31,311 nucleotides of DNA from JBOGEB01 sp050743125 (GTDB lineage: Bacteria > Actinomycetota > Nitriliruptoria > Euzebyales > Egibacteraceae): positions 1 to 31,311 of the forward strand of contig JBOGEB010000028.1 of the NCBI GenBank assembly GCA_050743125.1, given 5' to 3'. Under the pieces are notes generated by a model that worked only from the letters and a program-made list of their open reading frames with translations, made no database searches and had not been told where the DNA came from. Position numbers and translations under genes: made by a program. Positions 7,187 to 15,673 of this stretch are shown here, piece after piece. Numbering within the stretch: position 1 is the first letter of the stretch; the number at the start of each line of letters is the position of its first letter.

Positions 7187-9499
7187 TCACTGGTCCGCCT
7201 GTTCGGCGCGCACCACCCGCGCCGCCTCGACGAGGTGGGTCAGCGCGGGGACTACCTCCTCCCACCGGCGGGTCTTGAGCCCGCAGTCGGGGTTGACCCA
7301 CAGCTGCTCTGCGGAGCACACCTCGAGCGCCTTGCGCAGCAGCGAGACGATCTCGGACGTGGTGGGGATCCGGGGGGAATGGATGTCGTAGACGCCGGGG
7401 CCCAGCTCGTTCGGGTAACGGGCGTCTTCGAACGCTGCGAGCAGCTCCATGCCCGAACGGGACGCCTCGATGAAGATCACGTCGGCGTCGAGGTCGGCGA
7501 TGGCGGCGATGATGTCGTTGAACTCCGAGTAGCACATGTGGGTGTGGATCTGGGTCTCGTCGTCCACGCCGCTCGAGGCAAGCCGGAACGCCCCCACCGC
7601 CCAGTCGAGGTATGCCTTCCATTCCTCCCGACGCAGCGGCAGGCCCTCCCGCAGGGCCGGCTCGTCGATCTGGATGATGCGGATGCCGGCAGCCTCGAGG
7701 GCGGCGACCTCGTCGCGGATGGCCAGGGCGATCTGGCGGCAGGTCGCCTCGCGCGGCAGGTCGTCCCGCGCGAACGACCACTGCAGCATGGTCACCGGGC
7801 CGGTGAGCATCCCCTTGACCGGCTTGGGCGTCAACGACTGGGTGAAGCTGGCCCATTCGACGGTCATCGGGCCGGTCCTGGCGACGTCGCCGTAGATGAT
7901 CGGGGGCTTGACGCAGCGGGAGCCGTAGCTCTGCACCCAGCCATGCCGGGTCACGGCGAACCCGTCCAGCAGCTCGGCGAAGTGCTCCACCATGTCGTTG
8001 CGCTCGAACTCGCCGTGGACGAGCACGTCGAGTCCGATCTGCTCCTGGAAGCGGACCGCCTGGGTGATCTCGTCGCGCAGGAAGCGGCGGTAGCCGGCCT
8101 CGTCCAGGTCGCCACGCCGGTAGCGGGCTCGCGCCTGGCGCACCTGCGGCGTCTGCGGGAACGAGCCGATCGTGGTGGTCGGCAGGACCGGAAGCCCTTG
8201 GAGGGCGGCCTGGCGAGCCCGGCGCACGGGATAGGGGCTGCGCCGCTGCTGCATGGCAGGGGTGACAGCGGCCAGCCGCCGGGCCACGGCCTCCTCGTGC
8301 ACCCAGGGCGAGTCCCGCCGGGACCCGAGCGCCGCGCGGCTGGCCTGCAGCTCCTCCGCTACGGCGTCGCGGCCGTGGCGCAGGCCGGTGGCGAGCACGA
8401 CGACCTCGCGCAGCTTCTGGGCGGCGAAGGCCAGCCAGTTCCGCAGCCGGGCGTCCAGCTCCTTCTCCAGGTCGAGGTCGACCGGCACATGAAGCAACGA
8501 GCAAGACGGCGCCACAAGCACGCGCTCGGGTCCGAGACGTTGCGCGGCGCGCTCGAGCAGCGCGAGGGCGGCATCCAGGTCAGCGCGCCACACGTTGCGC
8601 CCGTCGACGACGCCGAGCGAGAGCGCCATCGACTCGGGCACCTCATCCAGTGCCGGCTCCAGCTGCTCGGGGCCGCGGACGAGGTCGATGTGGACGGCGG
8701 CCACTGGCAGCCGCAGCGCGGCATCGAGGTTGCGCCCAAGCCCCGAGAAGTAGCTTGCGACCAGCAGGCGCAGCTGCGGGGCGGCCTCGGCCAGGCGGGC
8801 GTAGGTCGGCCCGAACGCGTCGCGCACCTCAGGATCCAGGTCCAAGACCAAGGCGGGCTCGTCGATCTGCATCCACTCCGCGCCGGCTGCCGCGAAGCCG
8901 GCGAGCAGCTCCTCGTAGACTCCGACGAGCGCCGGGAGCAGCGCGAGCGGGCTGGACGACGGCTCCCGCATCTTGCCCAGGAGCAGGAACGACACCGGTC
9001 CCAGCACGACAGGCCGCGTCCGGACGCCGAGCTCGACCGCCTCCCGGAACTCCTCCAACGGCTTGGCCGAGGCGAGGCGGAACCGCTGGCCTGGCCAGAA
9101 CTCTGGGACAAGGTAGTGGTAGTTGGTGTCGAACCATTTCGTCAGCTCGAGGGCTGGTGTCTCGCTGCCCCTCACCCGACCGCCCCGTGCCATCGCGAAG
9201 TAGGTGAGCAGGTCGAAGGTCTCCACCTCGGCGTGGCTTCGGTACCGGTCCGGCACGGCGTCGACCATCACGGCCGTGTCCAGCACGTGGTCGTAGAGGG
9301 AGAAGTCGTTCGACGGGACCTGGTCCAGGCCGAGCTTGCGCTGCAGCTCCCAATTGTCCCGCCGGATCGCCGACGCCGACGCAGCCAACTGGGCCTCGGA
9401 GATCTCACCGGACCACCAGCGCTCCAGCGCTCGCTTCAGCTCACGCTGCGGACCGATCCGCGGGAACCCGAGATTCGTCGAGATCACCATCGTCGTCAT
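7187..9499 (-). CDS. metE: Cobalamin-independent methionine synthase
   Basis: MetE transfers the methyl group of 5-methyltetrahydropteroyl-triglutamate to homocysteine, the last step of methionine synthesis, in the cytosol. The 770-residue length and two-barrel layout are normal. The N-terminal barrel begins with LGFPRIGPQRELKRALE. The C-terminal barrel carries the zinc and homocysteine site: His and Cys in IHTHMCYSEF, Glu in FIEASRSGMELL and Cys in NPDCGLKTR. The first ATG (9499) is only one base from AAGGAG, while a second ATG at 9490 is ten bases away, so the true start may be nine bases later. It is a B12-independent enzyme directly upstream of a B12-dependent reductase. Confidence 0.97.
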   Translation of the reverse strand: MTTMVISTNLGFPRIGPQRELKRALERWWSGEISEAQLAASASAIRRDNWELQRKLGLDQVPSNDFSLYDHVLDTAVMVDAVPDRYRSHAEVETFDLLTYFAMARGGRVRGSETPALELTKWFDTNYHYLVPEFWPGQRFRLASAKPLEEFREAVELGVRTRPVVLGPVSFLLLGKMREPSSSPLALLPALVGVYEELLAGFAAAGAEWMQIDEPALVLDLDPEVRDAFGPTYARLAEAAPQLRLLVASYFSGLGRNLDAALRLPVAAVHIDLVRGPEQLEPALDEVPESMALSLGVVDGRNVWRADLDAALALLERAAQRLGPERVLVAPSCSLLHVPVDLDLEKELDARLRNWLAFAAQKLREVVVLATGLRHGRDAVAEELQASRAALGSRRDSPWVHEEAVARRLAAVTPAMQQRRSPYPVRRARQAALQGLPVLPTTTIGSFPQTPQVRQARARYRRGDLDEAGYRRFLRDEITQAVRFQEQIGLDVLVHGEFERNDMVEHFAELLDGFAVTRHGWVQSYGSRCVKPPIIYGDVARTGPMTVEWASFTQSLTPKPVKGMLTGPVTMLQWSFARDDLPREATCRQIALAIRDEVAALEAAGIRIIQIDEPALREGLPLRREEWKAYLDWAVGAFRLASSGVDDETQIHTHMCYSEFNDIIAAIADLDADVIFIEASRSGMELLAAFEDARYPNELGPGVYDIHSPRIPTTSEIVSLLRKALEVCSAEQLWVNPDCGLKTRRWEEVVPALTHLVEAARVVRAEQADQ

Positions 9500-9909
9500 G
9501 CTCCTTCAGGTAGAGGGGCTACAGGCGTGTGGGCTCCTTCCGAGTCCACGGCCGCGAGGGTAGCGCCGCGTGAGGACGCAGTCTCCGTTCCCGCAGACCG
9601 CTTCAGTGTGCCTACGTCGGGCTCGGGGGTCCGAGGGCGAAGCCCTCATTCGTGGTCCGCGCGGAAAAACCCGTGGCGTTCGTGCGCAAAGCATCCGCAC
9701 CTCGCTGCGTTGCGGGTCGCTTGAGGACAACCAGCACACGGCGCGACCCGCGCGGAGCGCTTCGCCTTGCGAGGCGGGGAGCACGCCGCCCGGGCCCTCG
9801 GTGTCATCGGGGGCATGACATCGACGGCCGTCTGAGCTCGTCGGTGCTGCCGATGAGCTCCGCCAGGCGCAGTCGTCGTACCAGCGTGCCGCGACGAGAC
9901 TCCCACGCG
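9500..9909. other. Intergenic region upstream of metE
   Basis: This holds the metE leader on the minus strand and perhaps the start region of the STAS gene on the plus strand. Open frames cross it but have the Arg/Pro-rich make-up of non-coding GC-rich DNA. No SAM, SAH or cobalamin riboswitch could be recognised by eye. Confidence 0.4.
9622..9647 (-). promoter_or_regulatory. Two overlapping, mutually exclusive hairpins in the metE leader
   Basis: CTCGG/CCGAG (9622-9635) and GAGGGC/GCCCTC (9633-9647) can each form a stem, but they share bases 9633-9635, so only one can be complete at a time. They lie about 125-150 bases upstream of metE. Alternative pairing of this kind occurs in attenuators, but neither stem has a T-run, and no regulatory ligand is suggested. 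Confidence 0.25.
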
Positions 9910-10209
9910 ATGGTGCTGCTCGTCCGGGGTGGTGTCGAGGTGGCGAGCTGGCCGCTGATGGCAGGCGCCCGTATCGACCTCTCCATCATCGACGAGCTGG
10001 GACGGATGCAACTGGCGGCCCGTCGTCTGGGCTGCGCGATCCGGCTGCGCGATGCGTGCGCTGAGCTGTCCGAGCTCCTCGATCTGGTCGGGCTGGGTGA
10101 GGCCGTACCGTGCGTCGCCGGCCTACGGCTGCAGCCGGGCAGCCAGGCCGAAGGCAGCGAACAGGTCGGTGTCGAGGAAGTTGTGGTGCCCGACGATCCT
10201 GTCGCCTGA
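9910..10209 (+). CDS. STAS-domain protein, small
   Basis: A protein of about 99 residues resembling stand-alone STAS proteins of actinobacteria: LLVRGGVEVASWPL forms the first strands, RIDLSIIDELGRMQLAARRLGC the central helix, and IRLRDACAELSELLDLVGLGE the following strand and helix. Such proteins are related to anti-sigma-factor antagonists. ATG at 9910 directly precedes the first strand; ATG at 9853 would add 19 basic residues and cannot be excluded. Neither start has a strong ribosome binding site. The last 29 codons are exactly antisense to the end of the sigma-factor remnant, so the tail is probably shaped by that gene rather than by function. Confidence 0.6.
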   Translation: MVLLVRGGVEVASWPLMAGARIDLSIIDELGRMQLAARRLGCAIRLRDACAELSELLDLVGLGEAVPCVAGLRLQPGSQAEGSEQVGVEEVVVPDDPVA

Positions 10210-10503
10210 GACCTCGATGACCTGGATGGCCCACGGGTAGTGGCCACCCTGTCCGTCGGGCCGGTACGAGCCGAACGCGGCGCAGCCGTTGGCCGCCGTC
10301 GCCACCAGCCGCGAGCCGCGGCACTCGATGCCCTGGCCCAGGAACCACAGGCTGATCTCGACCGGCCCGCGCAGCCAGAAGTCGTACGGCGGCATCGACA
10401 TGACGGCGGCGTCGCGGAGGAGCGAGACGAGCGACGTGATGTCGTAGCGTTCGAAGGCATCGACGTACCGGGCGAGTCTCGCCTGGAACTCCGGTGTTGA
10501 GCT
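10123..10503 (-). pseudogene. ECF-type sigma factor, 3' remnant (SnoaL-like C-terminal domain)
   Basis: The translation contains YVDAFERYDITSLVSLL, MSMPPYDFWLRG, AFGSYRPDG, PWAIQVIEVSGDRIVGHHNFLDTDLF and FGLAARL. This is the C-terminal SnoaL-like domain of large ECF sigma factors. Regions sigma-2 and sigma-4, which bind the promoter, are absent. In the coding frame a stop occurs inside the adjoining palindrome (10504-10547), so the gene was cut there and only about 125 codons remain. An ATG at 10401 could open a 92-residue product, but it would lack all DNA-binding parts. It overlaps the STAS gene tail to tail by 87 bases. Confidence 0.7.
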
Positions 10504-10547
10504 TGTGGCCAGGATTCGTCACGCATGCGTGACGAATCCTGGCCACA
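10504..10547. repeat. Perfect 44-bp palindrome
   Basis: The two 22-base halves (starting TGTGGCCAGGATTCG) are exact reverse complements with no spacer; the centre is GCATGC at 10523-10528. It lies 29 bases beyond the 3' end of the tRNA-Leu remnant, reading along the minus strand. If the island were absent it would be just downstream of the intact tRNA gene, so it may be the old tRNA terminator. There is no T-run. It could instead be an operator or a mobile-element footprint. Confidence 0.8.
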
Positions 10548-10576
10548 CGGGCCTCTGGGGCGACCGCAGCTTTCCC

Positions 10577-10630
10577 GTGGGCGAGGGGGGACTTGAACCC
10601 CCACGTCCTTGCGGACACAGGAACCTGAAT
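10577..10630 (-). repeat. Left attachment repeat: 3' part of tRNA-Leu(CAG)
   Basis: All 54 bases are identical to 28034-28087, which cover the intact tRNA-Leu from the anticodon loop to the base after the discriminator. Similarity ends sharply on both sides, so this copy lacks the 5' half and the full CCA and cannot make a tRNA. A 3' tRNA fragment in direct orientation is the classic mark left by an integrating element. Confidence 0.9.
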
Positions 10631-10860
10631 GCCATCAGCCGTTGGGCTGCCGTCCAGCCTCGTCCTGTTCTTACTGGTCAGGGGTCTGTTGCCCGAGGAG
10701 CGTTCGTGCCCTGTCCGGCGCTGTACAGCCCTCCCTGCAGCAGGCCAGCGAATTCCTCGCCGCGCTCCCCGCCCCGCACCGCGACCTGGACGCCGCCCGC
10801 CAGTTCGCCGACCAACTCCGCACCATCCGCACCCCACCCCCGCCCCTCAACCCCGGCTGA
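10631..10860 (+). pseudogene. Possible 3' fragment of an unknown gene
   Basis: The end of the plus frame reads QQASEFLAALPAPHRDLDAARQFADQ and finishes with a Pro-rich tail before TGA at 10858. This looks like the helical C-terminus of a real protein, but I do not recognise the family, and nothing upstream fits it. It lies directly inside the left attachment repeat, so it could be a gene cut by integration or deletion. Confidence 0.25.
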
Positions 10861-10867
10861 CGGGTGG

Positions 10868-11506
10868 TCAGCCGCGAATTCCCGGCAACGGCTGTGGATG
10901 CGCGGGCGCACTCGCCGCCTCTGTCGATCGATGCATCGGGACCGTGATGAACGCGACGATCTCGTCAAGTCCAGGGTCGTAGCTGTCGGTTGTGGCCACG
11001 TGTAGGGACGTCACTGGCAGCGACAGGGGTTCGAAGGGGTGGTCGGACGCCCGGCGCATCTCAATGTCCGGAGCCCGGGTGGTGGTTCGCTTCGCCCGTG
11101 GTGTGCCCTGCTGTTCGAAGCGCCGTCGGGCGATCCGTTGATGTGCGAGCTCCGGGTCGATCGTGCAGTGAATGATTCTCATGTCGGCCATCGCGAGAAG
11201 GGGCTCCAGGCCGATGCGCCAGCGATGGTCCTGAAACGCCGCTTCGGCGACGAGCGTTACGCGGGACGCGACAAGCAGCTCGATGACCTTGAAGAACGCA
11301 TCGAAGGCGACCTTCGCTACGTCGTCTTTGCTGGCCAGCTTCAGGTCGTGGTCGAACGTGTGGAAGATCCCTTCGTTGATCTCGTCTCGCGAGATCAACG
11401 GACATGACACCGCCTGCGCAAGCTCACGCGCTAGAGTCGTCTTGCCGGACCCCGGGCGCCCGCTCACGATGGCGAGAGTCGGCCTGCGACTGCCGCGAAG
11501 CGTCAT
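10868..11506 (-). CDS. P-loop kinase-like ATPase (AAA/zeta-type fold)
   Basis: A 212-residue nucleotide-binding protein. Walker A is GRPGSGKTT (residues 16-24), followed by LISRDEINEG, a typical substrate-binding DE segment of small-molecule kinases. The later HCTIDPELAHQRIARRR fits the lid region with paired arginines. The family phosphorylates small molecules such as nucleosides, sugars or antibiotics; the substrate here is unknown. ATG at 11506 begins six codons before the first strand, and an in-frame ATG at 11518 is also possible. It is divergent from the HAD phosphatase gene, with 172 bases between their starts. Confidence 0.75.
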   Translation of the reverse strand: MTLRGSRRPTLAIVSGRPGSGKTTLARELAQAVSCPLISRDEINEGIFHTFDHDLKLASKDDVAKVAFDAFFKVIELLVASRVTLVAEAAFQDHRWRIGLEPLLAMADMRIIHCTIDPELAHQRIARRRFEQQGTPRAKRTTTRAPDIEMRRASDHPFEPLSLPVTSLHVATTDSYDPGLDEIVAFITVPMHRSTEAASAPAHPQPLPGIRG

Positions 11507-11678
11507 CGGGCGCAGCATCCCGGGAGGTGGTCCATGCGGCCTTTCGCACATCGTCGGCGTGCGCAAGATGGTGGAGGGACGACGAACCGTCGGCCGCCAC
11601 CGTCATTCTATGCCCGCGGGCGTCACAATCGCGCCAGCCAGCCCGCGCTCGGCATCGGTCGGCCACTGTCGCCCCGTG

Positions 11679-12515
11679 ATGCGTCCGTCTGAACCCCGCG
11701 CCGTGTCTGAGTGCTGGCTGCCACGGCTGGTCGCCACTGACGTTGATGGGACGCTAGTCGGTGCGCGCTTTGCCGTCAGCGAGCGCAGTGCCATCGCGCT
11801 CCGCCGGGCGGCTGCCGCTGGTGCGGTAGTCATATTGGTCACCGGGCGTCCGCTGCGCCGCCTCCAGAGGGTGTACGCGCAACTGGGCGCCTACTACCTC
11901 GCGATCTGCGCGAACGGGGCGGTCGTGTACGACCCCGCCCAGGATGTGGTGCGTATGTGCCGGCCGCTGGAGCCCGCCCAGGTCCGCGAGGTGTGCCTGC
12001 GTCTTCGGGAGCGGGTACCGGACGTGGTGTTCGCCGCGCACGTGGACTGTGGTCGGCGGATGCTGCACGAGCTGGGATGGCCGGCACATCCCGATGTCGG
12101 GGAGGCGGCGTTCCCGGTCGGGCTGAAGGAACTGACCCGTGGACAAGTGGTCAAGCTGCAGGCTCGTGCCCCGGGGCAGGATTCGGACTGGTTCACCAAG
12201 CTGGTGACTGAGACGGTCGGCGACCTGGTGGAGGCGACCCGCCAGGGCTACCGCGGCCTTGTGGAGATGACGCAGGTGGGCGTGACCAAGGCGACCGCAC
12301 TGGCAGCCCTCGCAGAGGAGTTGGCCATCCCGCCCGCCGATACCCTTGCCTTCGGCGACATGCCCAACGACGTCTCGATGCTGCGCTGGGCGGGCCGAGC
12401 GATCGCGGTCGCCAACGCGCATCCCGAGGTCCGCGCCGCCGCCCATGAGACCACGTTGTCGAATGTGGACGATGGGGTGGCCGTCTACCTGGAGCGTCTC
12501 CTCGACTGCCTTTAG
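11679..12515 (+). CDS. HAD-superfamily hydrolase, Cof/IIB type
   Basis: A 278-residue phosphatase of the HAD IIB (Cof) group, which dephosphorylates sugar phosphates and related metabolites. All four motifs are present: DVDGTL (nucleophile and acid aspartates), VTGRP, the lysine in VGVTKATAL, and GDMPNDVSML. The middle section is the C2 cap, which sets specificity. The reading frame is open far upstream, but the protein begins at ATG 11679 (a GTG sits directly before it); I see no strong ribosome binding site. Its stop overlaps the stop of the convergent kinase gene by four bases. Confidence 0.85.
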   Translation: MRPSEPRAVSECWLPRLVATDVDGTLVGARFAVSERSAIALRRAAAAGAVVILVTGRPLRRLQRVYAQLGAYYLAICANGAVVYDPAQDVVRMCRPLEPAQVREVCLRLRERVPDVVFAAHVDCGRRMLHELGWPAHPDVGEAAFPVGLKELTRGQVVKLQARAPGQDSDWFTKLVTETVGDLVEATRQGYRGLVEMTQVGVTKATALAALAEELAIPPADTLAFGDMPNDVSMLRWAGRAIAVANAHPEVRAAAHETTLSNVDDGVAVYLERLLDCL

Positions 12516-13180
12516 AGTCCGAACGCTTCCGTGACTCGCTGCGCGAGATGGTCCTCGGTCATTGTGGGGTCGACAGCGATGGACGGCAGCTCGAGCCGTG
12601 TGGTTTCTTCGTGTAGGCGATCGGTGAACAGCTCGTCGCGTTCGAGCAGGTTGCGCAGAGCCTTTTCGGGGTCGCTGGTCTTGGCGAGAAACCCCCACGC
12701 CGGGCCTCCCCGGCTGTTGAACACGGCGCGGCGGAACTCCGGTGCTGGAAGAAGCCACACGGCGTGACCTGGGTCGGCGAGAACTGGTTTCACGAGGTAC
12801 GGCAACGGCCGGAAGCCCTCCACGATCACACCCGGTTCGGTCGGGAGCCGGAGGAGGTCCTCGACGATCATGCTGAACCCTTCCCCGCGGAACCAGTGGA
12901 ACGTTTCGAGCATTTCCTGCGGGGATCGGGTTACCCAGCGCTCGTCCATGTCCATGGCAATGAATTTGCTCAGGTACGGGGAGTCTTCGGGCGTGCTGCG
13001 GCGCCCGTGATCCGGCATCACGTCGTCGGACGCGTAGAGATGCAGCCCGTGCTGGTCTGCTATGCGCTTGGCGATGGTCGACTTGCCGGACCCGCTTCCG
13101 CCGCCGATCCAGTAGACGTGGCGCAGCTGTTCACGCAGGTCTGCGGCGTCGGCGGTCGCTCCGTGTTGTTCAGTTGGCAT
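12512..13180 (-). CDS. P-loop kinase-like ATPase
   Basis: A 222-residue protein with Walker A GGGSGSGKST (residues 26-35), a following LYASDDVMPDHGRR segment and VIVEGFRPLP as the Walker B-like strand. This resembles adenylate/shikimate-kinase-fold enzymes acting on small molecules. ATG at 13180 has GGGAGG eight bases upstream, which decides the start over the open frame to 13270. It begins 37 bases after the GT4 gene on the same strand and so may be the last gene of the glycosyltransferase operon. Its sequence is not closely similar to the other P-loop gene at 10868. Confidence 0.78.
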   Translation of the reverse strand: MPTEQHGATADAADLREQLRHVYWIGGGSGSGKSTIAKRIADQHGLHLYASDDVMPDHGRRSTPEDSPYLSKFIAMDMDERWVTRSPQEMLETFHWFRGEGFSMIVEDLLRLPTEPGVIVEGFRPLPYLVKPVLADPGHAVWLLPAPEFRRAVFNSRGGPAWGFLAKTSDPEKALRNLLERDELFTDRLHEETTRLELPSIAVDPTMTEDHLAQRVTEAFGL

Positions 13181-13217
13181 CCTTTGGCCTCCCGGGTGAC
13201 TCCCAACCCGAGAATGG

Positions 13218-14384
13218 CTACGCCGGGTGACGCCGCGCGGTCTGGTAGAGGTCAGCGTAGCGACGGGCAACGCCGCTCCAGTCGTGGTCGGCCATCCGCG
13301 TGTTGTCGGCCGGCTTCAGGTGGCCCCCGAGGGCCCTACTGAGCTGGTCGCGGAGAGCATCGATGTCGTACGGCGCCACCGAAGGGACGCCCGGGAAGGC
13401 CTGGAGGATCTCGGGCACCTGGTCGGTGACGATCAGCGGGCAACCGCACGCGATCGCTTCGAGAGCCACCATGCAGAACGTCTCGAGGTAGTTAGACGGC
13501 ACCACCGCAACGTCGCTGGCGCGGTAGTACGACGGCAGCGTGTGGTGTGGTACGAAGGGCACGAAGGTCGTCGATGCGTCGATGCTGAGTTCGCCGACGA
13601 GGCGGAGGAGTTCTGCCTTGATCGGGCCGTCGCCGATGATAAGCAGCCTGGTTGCGCGAGAGGGCGGCTTGAGCCGGGCGAATGCCTTCAATAGCGTCTC
13701 GACGTTCTTGTCGGCGGCTAGCCGGCCGACGTAGAGCACGATGCTGCTGTCGGCCGCAAGTCCCAGGCCGCGACGAGCTTGCTCGCGATGGCCCGGCGTG
13801 AAGTGGCACAGATCGATACCCGGCCGGATCACGGCCACGGGTGGCATACCGGCCGTCGCGAGCGCTTCTGCCTGCGCCTGGCTGATTGCCACCAGGGTCA
13901 CGTTGTCGCGAATGGTCTGGATCCGGTATCGCAAAGCCTTGTCGTCAGTTGGGCTCGTTCCGCGTGGCAGCCACCGCCCGACCCGACCCCAATGTGTCAC
14001 GACCAGCGGGCCGCTGAACCTCGTGAGCAGCGCCTCGGCATCCTCCAGTCCTTGGACATGGATCACGTCTGCGGAGGCGATACCGGGGAGCGACGCCACA
14101 GCGTCCAGCCAGCGCCGTCGGCGCAGATTCTTTCCGAGCGTTCGGACGTGTGCCGGGCTGGCCTGGATCACCTTGTCGAGCCAGACGGGCCACCGCAGGT
14201 ACGTGGTTGGGATGCTGTCGAGGCGGTCGAGGTACTCCATGCGCGGGCCGCCGACGAACAGTTCGACGCCCACGCTGTGCGGAGGAAGGGATCGGGCTAG
14301 CTGAACCATGCCGATCTGGCCGCCGGGGACACCGGCCCCGCCGGGCACGCCGGATTGGCTCCGCATGATCATCGTAAGTCTCAT
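13218..14384 (-). CDS. Glycosyltransferase family 4 (GT-B)
   Basis: A 388-residue retaining glycosyltransferase. The N-terminal domain carries GGAGVPGGQIGMVQLARSL, a glycine-rich acceptor-side loop. The C-terminal domain has VLYVGRLAADKNVETLLKAF, IIGDGP, and the EX7E-like ETFCMVALE that binds the sugar nucleotide. ATG at 14384 lies five bases after the stop of the arylsulfotransferase-like gene, so translation is probably coupled. The frame stays open further upstream, but only antisense-like, Arg/Pro-rich sequence would be added. It likely works with the GT2 upstream on a surface glycan or a glycosylated metabolite. Confidence 0.88.
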   Translation of the reverse strand: MRLTMIMRSQSGVPGGAGVPGGQIGMVQLARSLPPHSVGVELFVGGPRMEYLDRLDSIPTTYLRWPVWLDKVIQASPAHVRTLGKNLRRRRWLDAVASLPGIASADVIHVQGLEDAEALLTRFSGPLVVTHWGRVGRWLPRGTSPTDDKALRYRIQTIRDNVTLVAISQAQAEALATAGMPPVAVIRPGIDLCHFTPGHREQARRGLGLAADSSIVLYVGRLAADKNVETLLKAFARLKPPSRATRLLIIGDGPIKAELLRLVGELSIDASTTFVPFVPHHTLPSYYRASDVAVVPSNYLETFCMVALEAIACGCPLIVTDQVPEILQAFPGVPSVAPYDIDALRDQLSRALGGHLKPADNTRMADHDWSGVARRYADLYQTARRHPA

Positions 14385-14389
14385 TGGGG

Positions 14390-15673
14390 TCAGTCGCCGG
14401 GAGTGATCAACCCCGTCTCGGCCGGTTCGCGGCCCGTGGGTTGCGACTGGACGGCCGGGACCGTCGATAGCAGTCGTATGAGGACGTCGGGTTCCACGGC
14501 CGACATACGGTAGATCGACACACGGCCTCGGTCCGCGCCGTAGACCTCGACGGGAAGGGTGAGCTGCCAGACGACCCGGCCGTCCATGGTCAGTTGGAAC
14601 GCTGCGCCCGCCGTCGAGTTGGTGACGAGAAGATTGCCGTTGGGCAGCCGCTCGCAGCCGCCCGCCAGCGGGCAGAAGAACGACTGCGGAGGCTGTGCCG
14701 ACCAACTCCAGACCACCTGGCCCGTGCGCGGTTCGACCGCGATGAGGCGTGTCCGGCGCATGTCGCGGCCGTTGTCGAACACAAGGATGCGGCCGTCGGG
14801 CAGCATCGACGGCTGGTGGGGGCCTGACAGCTCGTCCGCGCCCCACCACCATCTCACTTCGGCGCTGGACAGGTCGACCACTGAGATCGTGTTGAACTCG
14901 CGCATGCACAGCAGGACATCGCCGCGGTCCCAGATGCCGCTCGGATGCGGATCCAGCAGCTCGAGGGTATTGGTGTGCAGGACGTCGCAAGGCGAGCCAG
15001 GAAGGGCGCGCAGCCGCTGGAGTGCGCGCCGCCGCTCGCCGTGGTAGCTGGTGATCTCCAGGAGCGCGAGCGTCTCTTGCGCGATGGCAAGGGGGACGTC
15101 GTCGTCCGGCGTTGGCCATCCGCGGCTTCGGAACTGGCTGCTGCGTTGCCGGATCGAGTTGTCGATGAGCCGGCGGAGGCTTGGGTTCGTGCACAGGACG
15201 TCGTAGAGCGATATCTCCGTCCTCATCGTGCCGGCCGGGTCGACGACCGCGACGAGGTTGTCCAGCACGACGTGGTCAACTCCACCGCTTCCGACACGCC
15301 GCGGCGCCTCGGTGAGCACGAGGATGGTTCCGTCGTCGTCGATGGCGAGGTCGTGGTGCGCAGCGATGTCGCAGGACCATACCAGCGCCGATGACGGTGT
15401 GAGCTTGAGGACCGAACGCAGCGGAACGATCGCGAACGGGTTGCCGGAGGTGTCCACCTCCACGTGGTTCCAGCCGCGCAGATAGCTGGGAGGATCGTCT
15501 TCGGGCCGTGGCTGATCGGCCGGGTGGCTCCACCTGTGCAGGATCGCACCGCCGCTGTCGACGACGTATGCGACGGGAATGGGGTAGCAGGAGGCCGGGG
15601 AGAAGAGGTAACCCCTCAGGCTGTCATCGTGGTGGCGGTCCGAAGCTGCGTCATGTCGGATCTTGACCTCCAT
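14390..15673 (-). CDS. Arylsulfotransferase-like beta-propeller protein
   Basis: About 427 residues with repeated propeller-blade motifs: AYVVDSGGAILHRW, HDLAIDDDGTILVL, PHQPSMLPDGRILVFDNG, VEPRTGQVVWSW and ERLPNGNLLVTNSTAGAAFQL. This matches the ASST/Arylsulfotran_2 group, whose catalytic members move sulfate between phenols; many relatives in sugar clusters have no proven activity. No signal peptide is visible. ATG at 15673 is used; ATG at 15712 is an alternative. Either start overlaps the end of the GT2 gene, indicating coupling. It could act as a binding scaffold rather than a sulfotransferase. Confidence 0.7.
   Translation of the reverse strand: MEVKIRHDAASDRHHDDSLRGYLFSPASCYPIPVAYVVDSGGAILHRWSHPADQPRPEDDPPSYLRGWNHVEVDTSGNPFAIVPLRSVLKLTPSSALVWSCDIAAHHDLAIDDDGTILVLTEAPRRVGSGGVDHVVLDNLVAVVDPAGTMRTEISLYDVLCTNPSLRRLIDNSIRQRSSQFRSRGWPTPDDDVPLAIAQETLALLEITSYHGERRRALQRLRALPGSPCDVLHTNTLELLDPHPSGIWDRGDVLLCMREFNTISVVDLSSAEVRWWWGADELSGPHQPSMLPDGRILVFDNGRDMRRTRLIAVEPRTGQVVWSWSAQPPQSFFCPLAGGCERLPNGNLLVTNSTAGAAFQLTMDGRVVWQLTLPVEVYGADRGRVSIYRMSAVEPDVLIRLLSTVPAVQSQPTGREPAETGLITPGD

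Noticed and set aside
6839..9724. A 961-codon open frame on the plus strand opposite metE
   Set aside because: It is the mirror of metE in GC-rich DNA. The product is dominated by Arg, Gly, His and Leu without domain motifs, while metE on the other strand is unmistakable.
11283..11678. N-terminal extension of the HAD phosphatase
   Set aside because: It runs antisense through the kinase gene, and the HAD motif I begins 19 codons after ATG 11679, as normal for the family.
14385..15194. N-terminal extension of the GT4 gene on the minus strand
   Set aside because: The added 270 residues are Arg/Pro/His-rich and lie antiparallel in frame to nothing known; they overlap the arylsulfotransferase-like gene, and the GT-B fold starts at ATG 14384.
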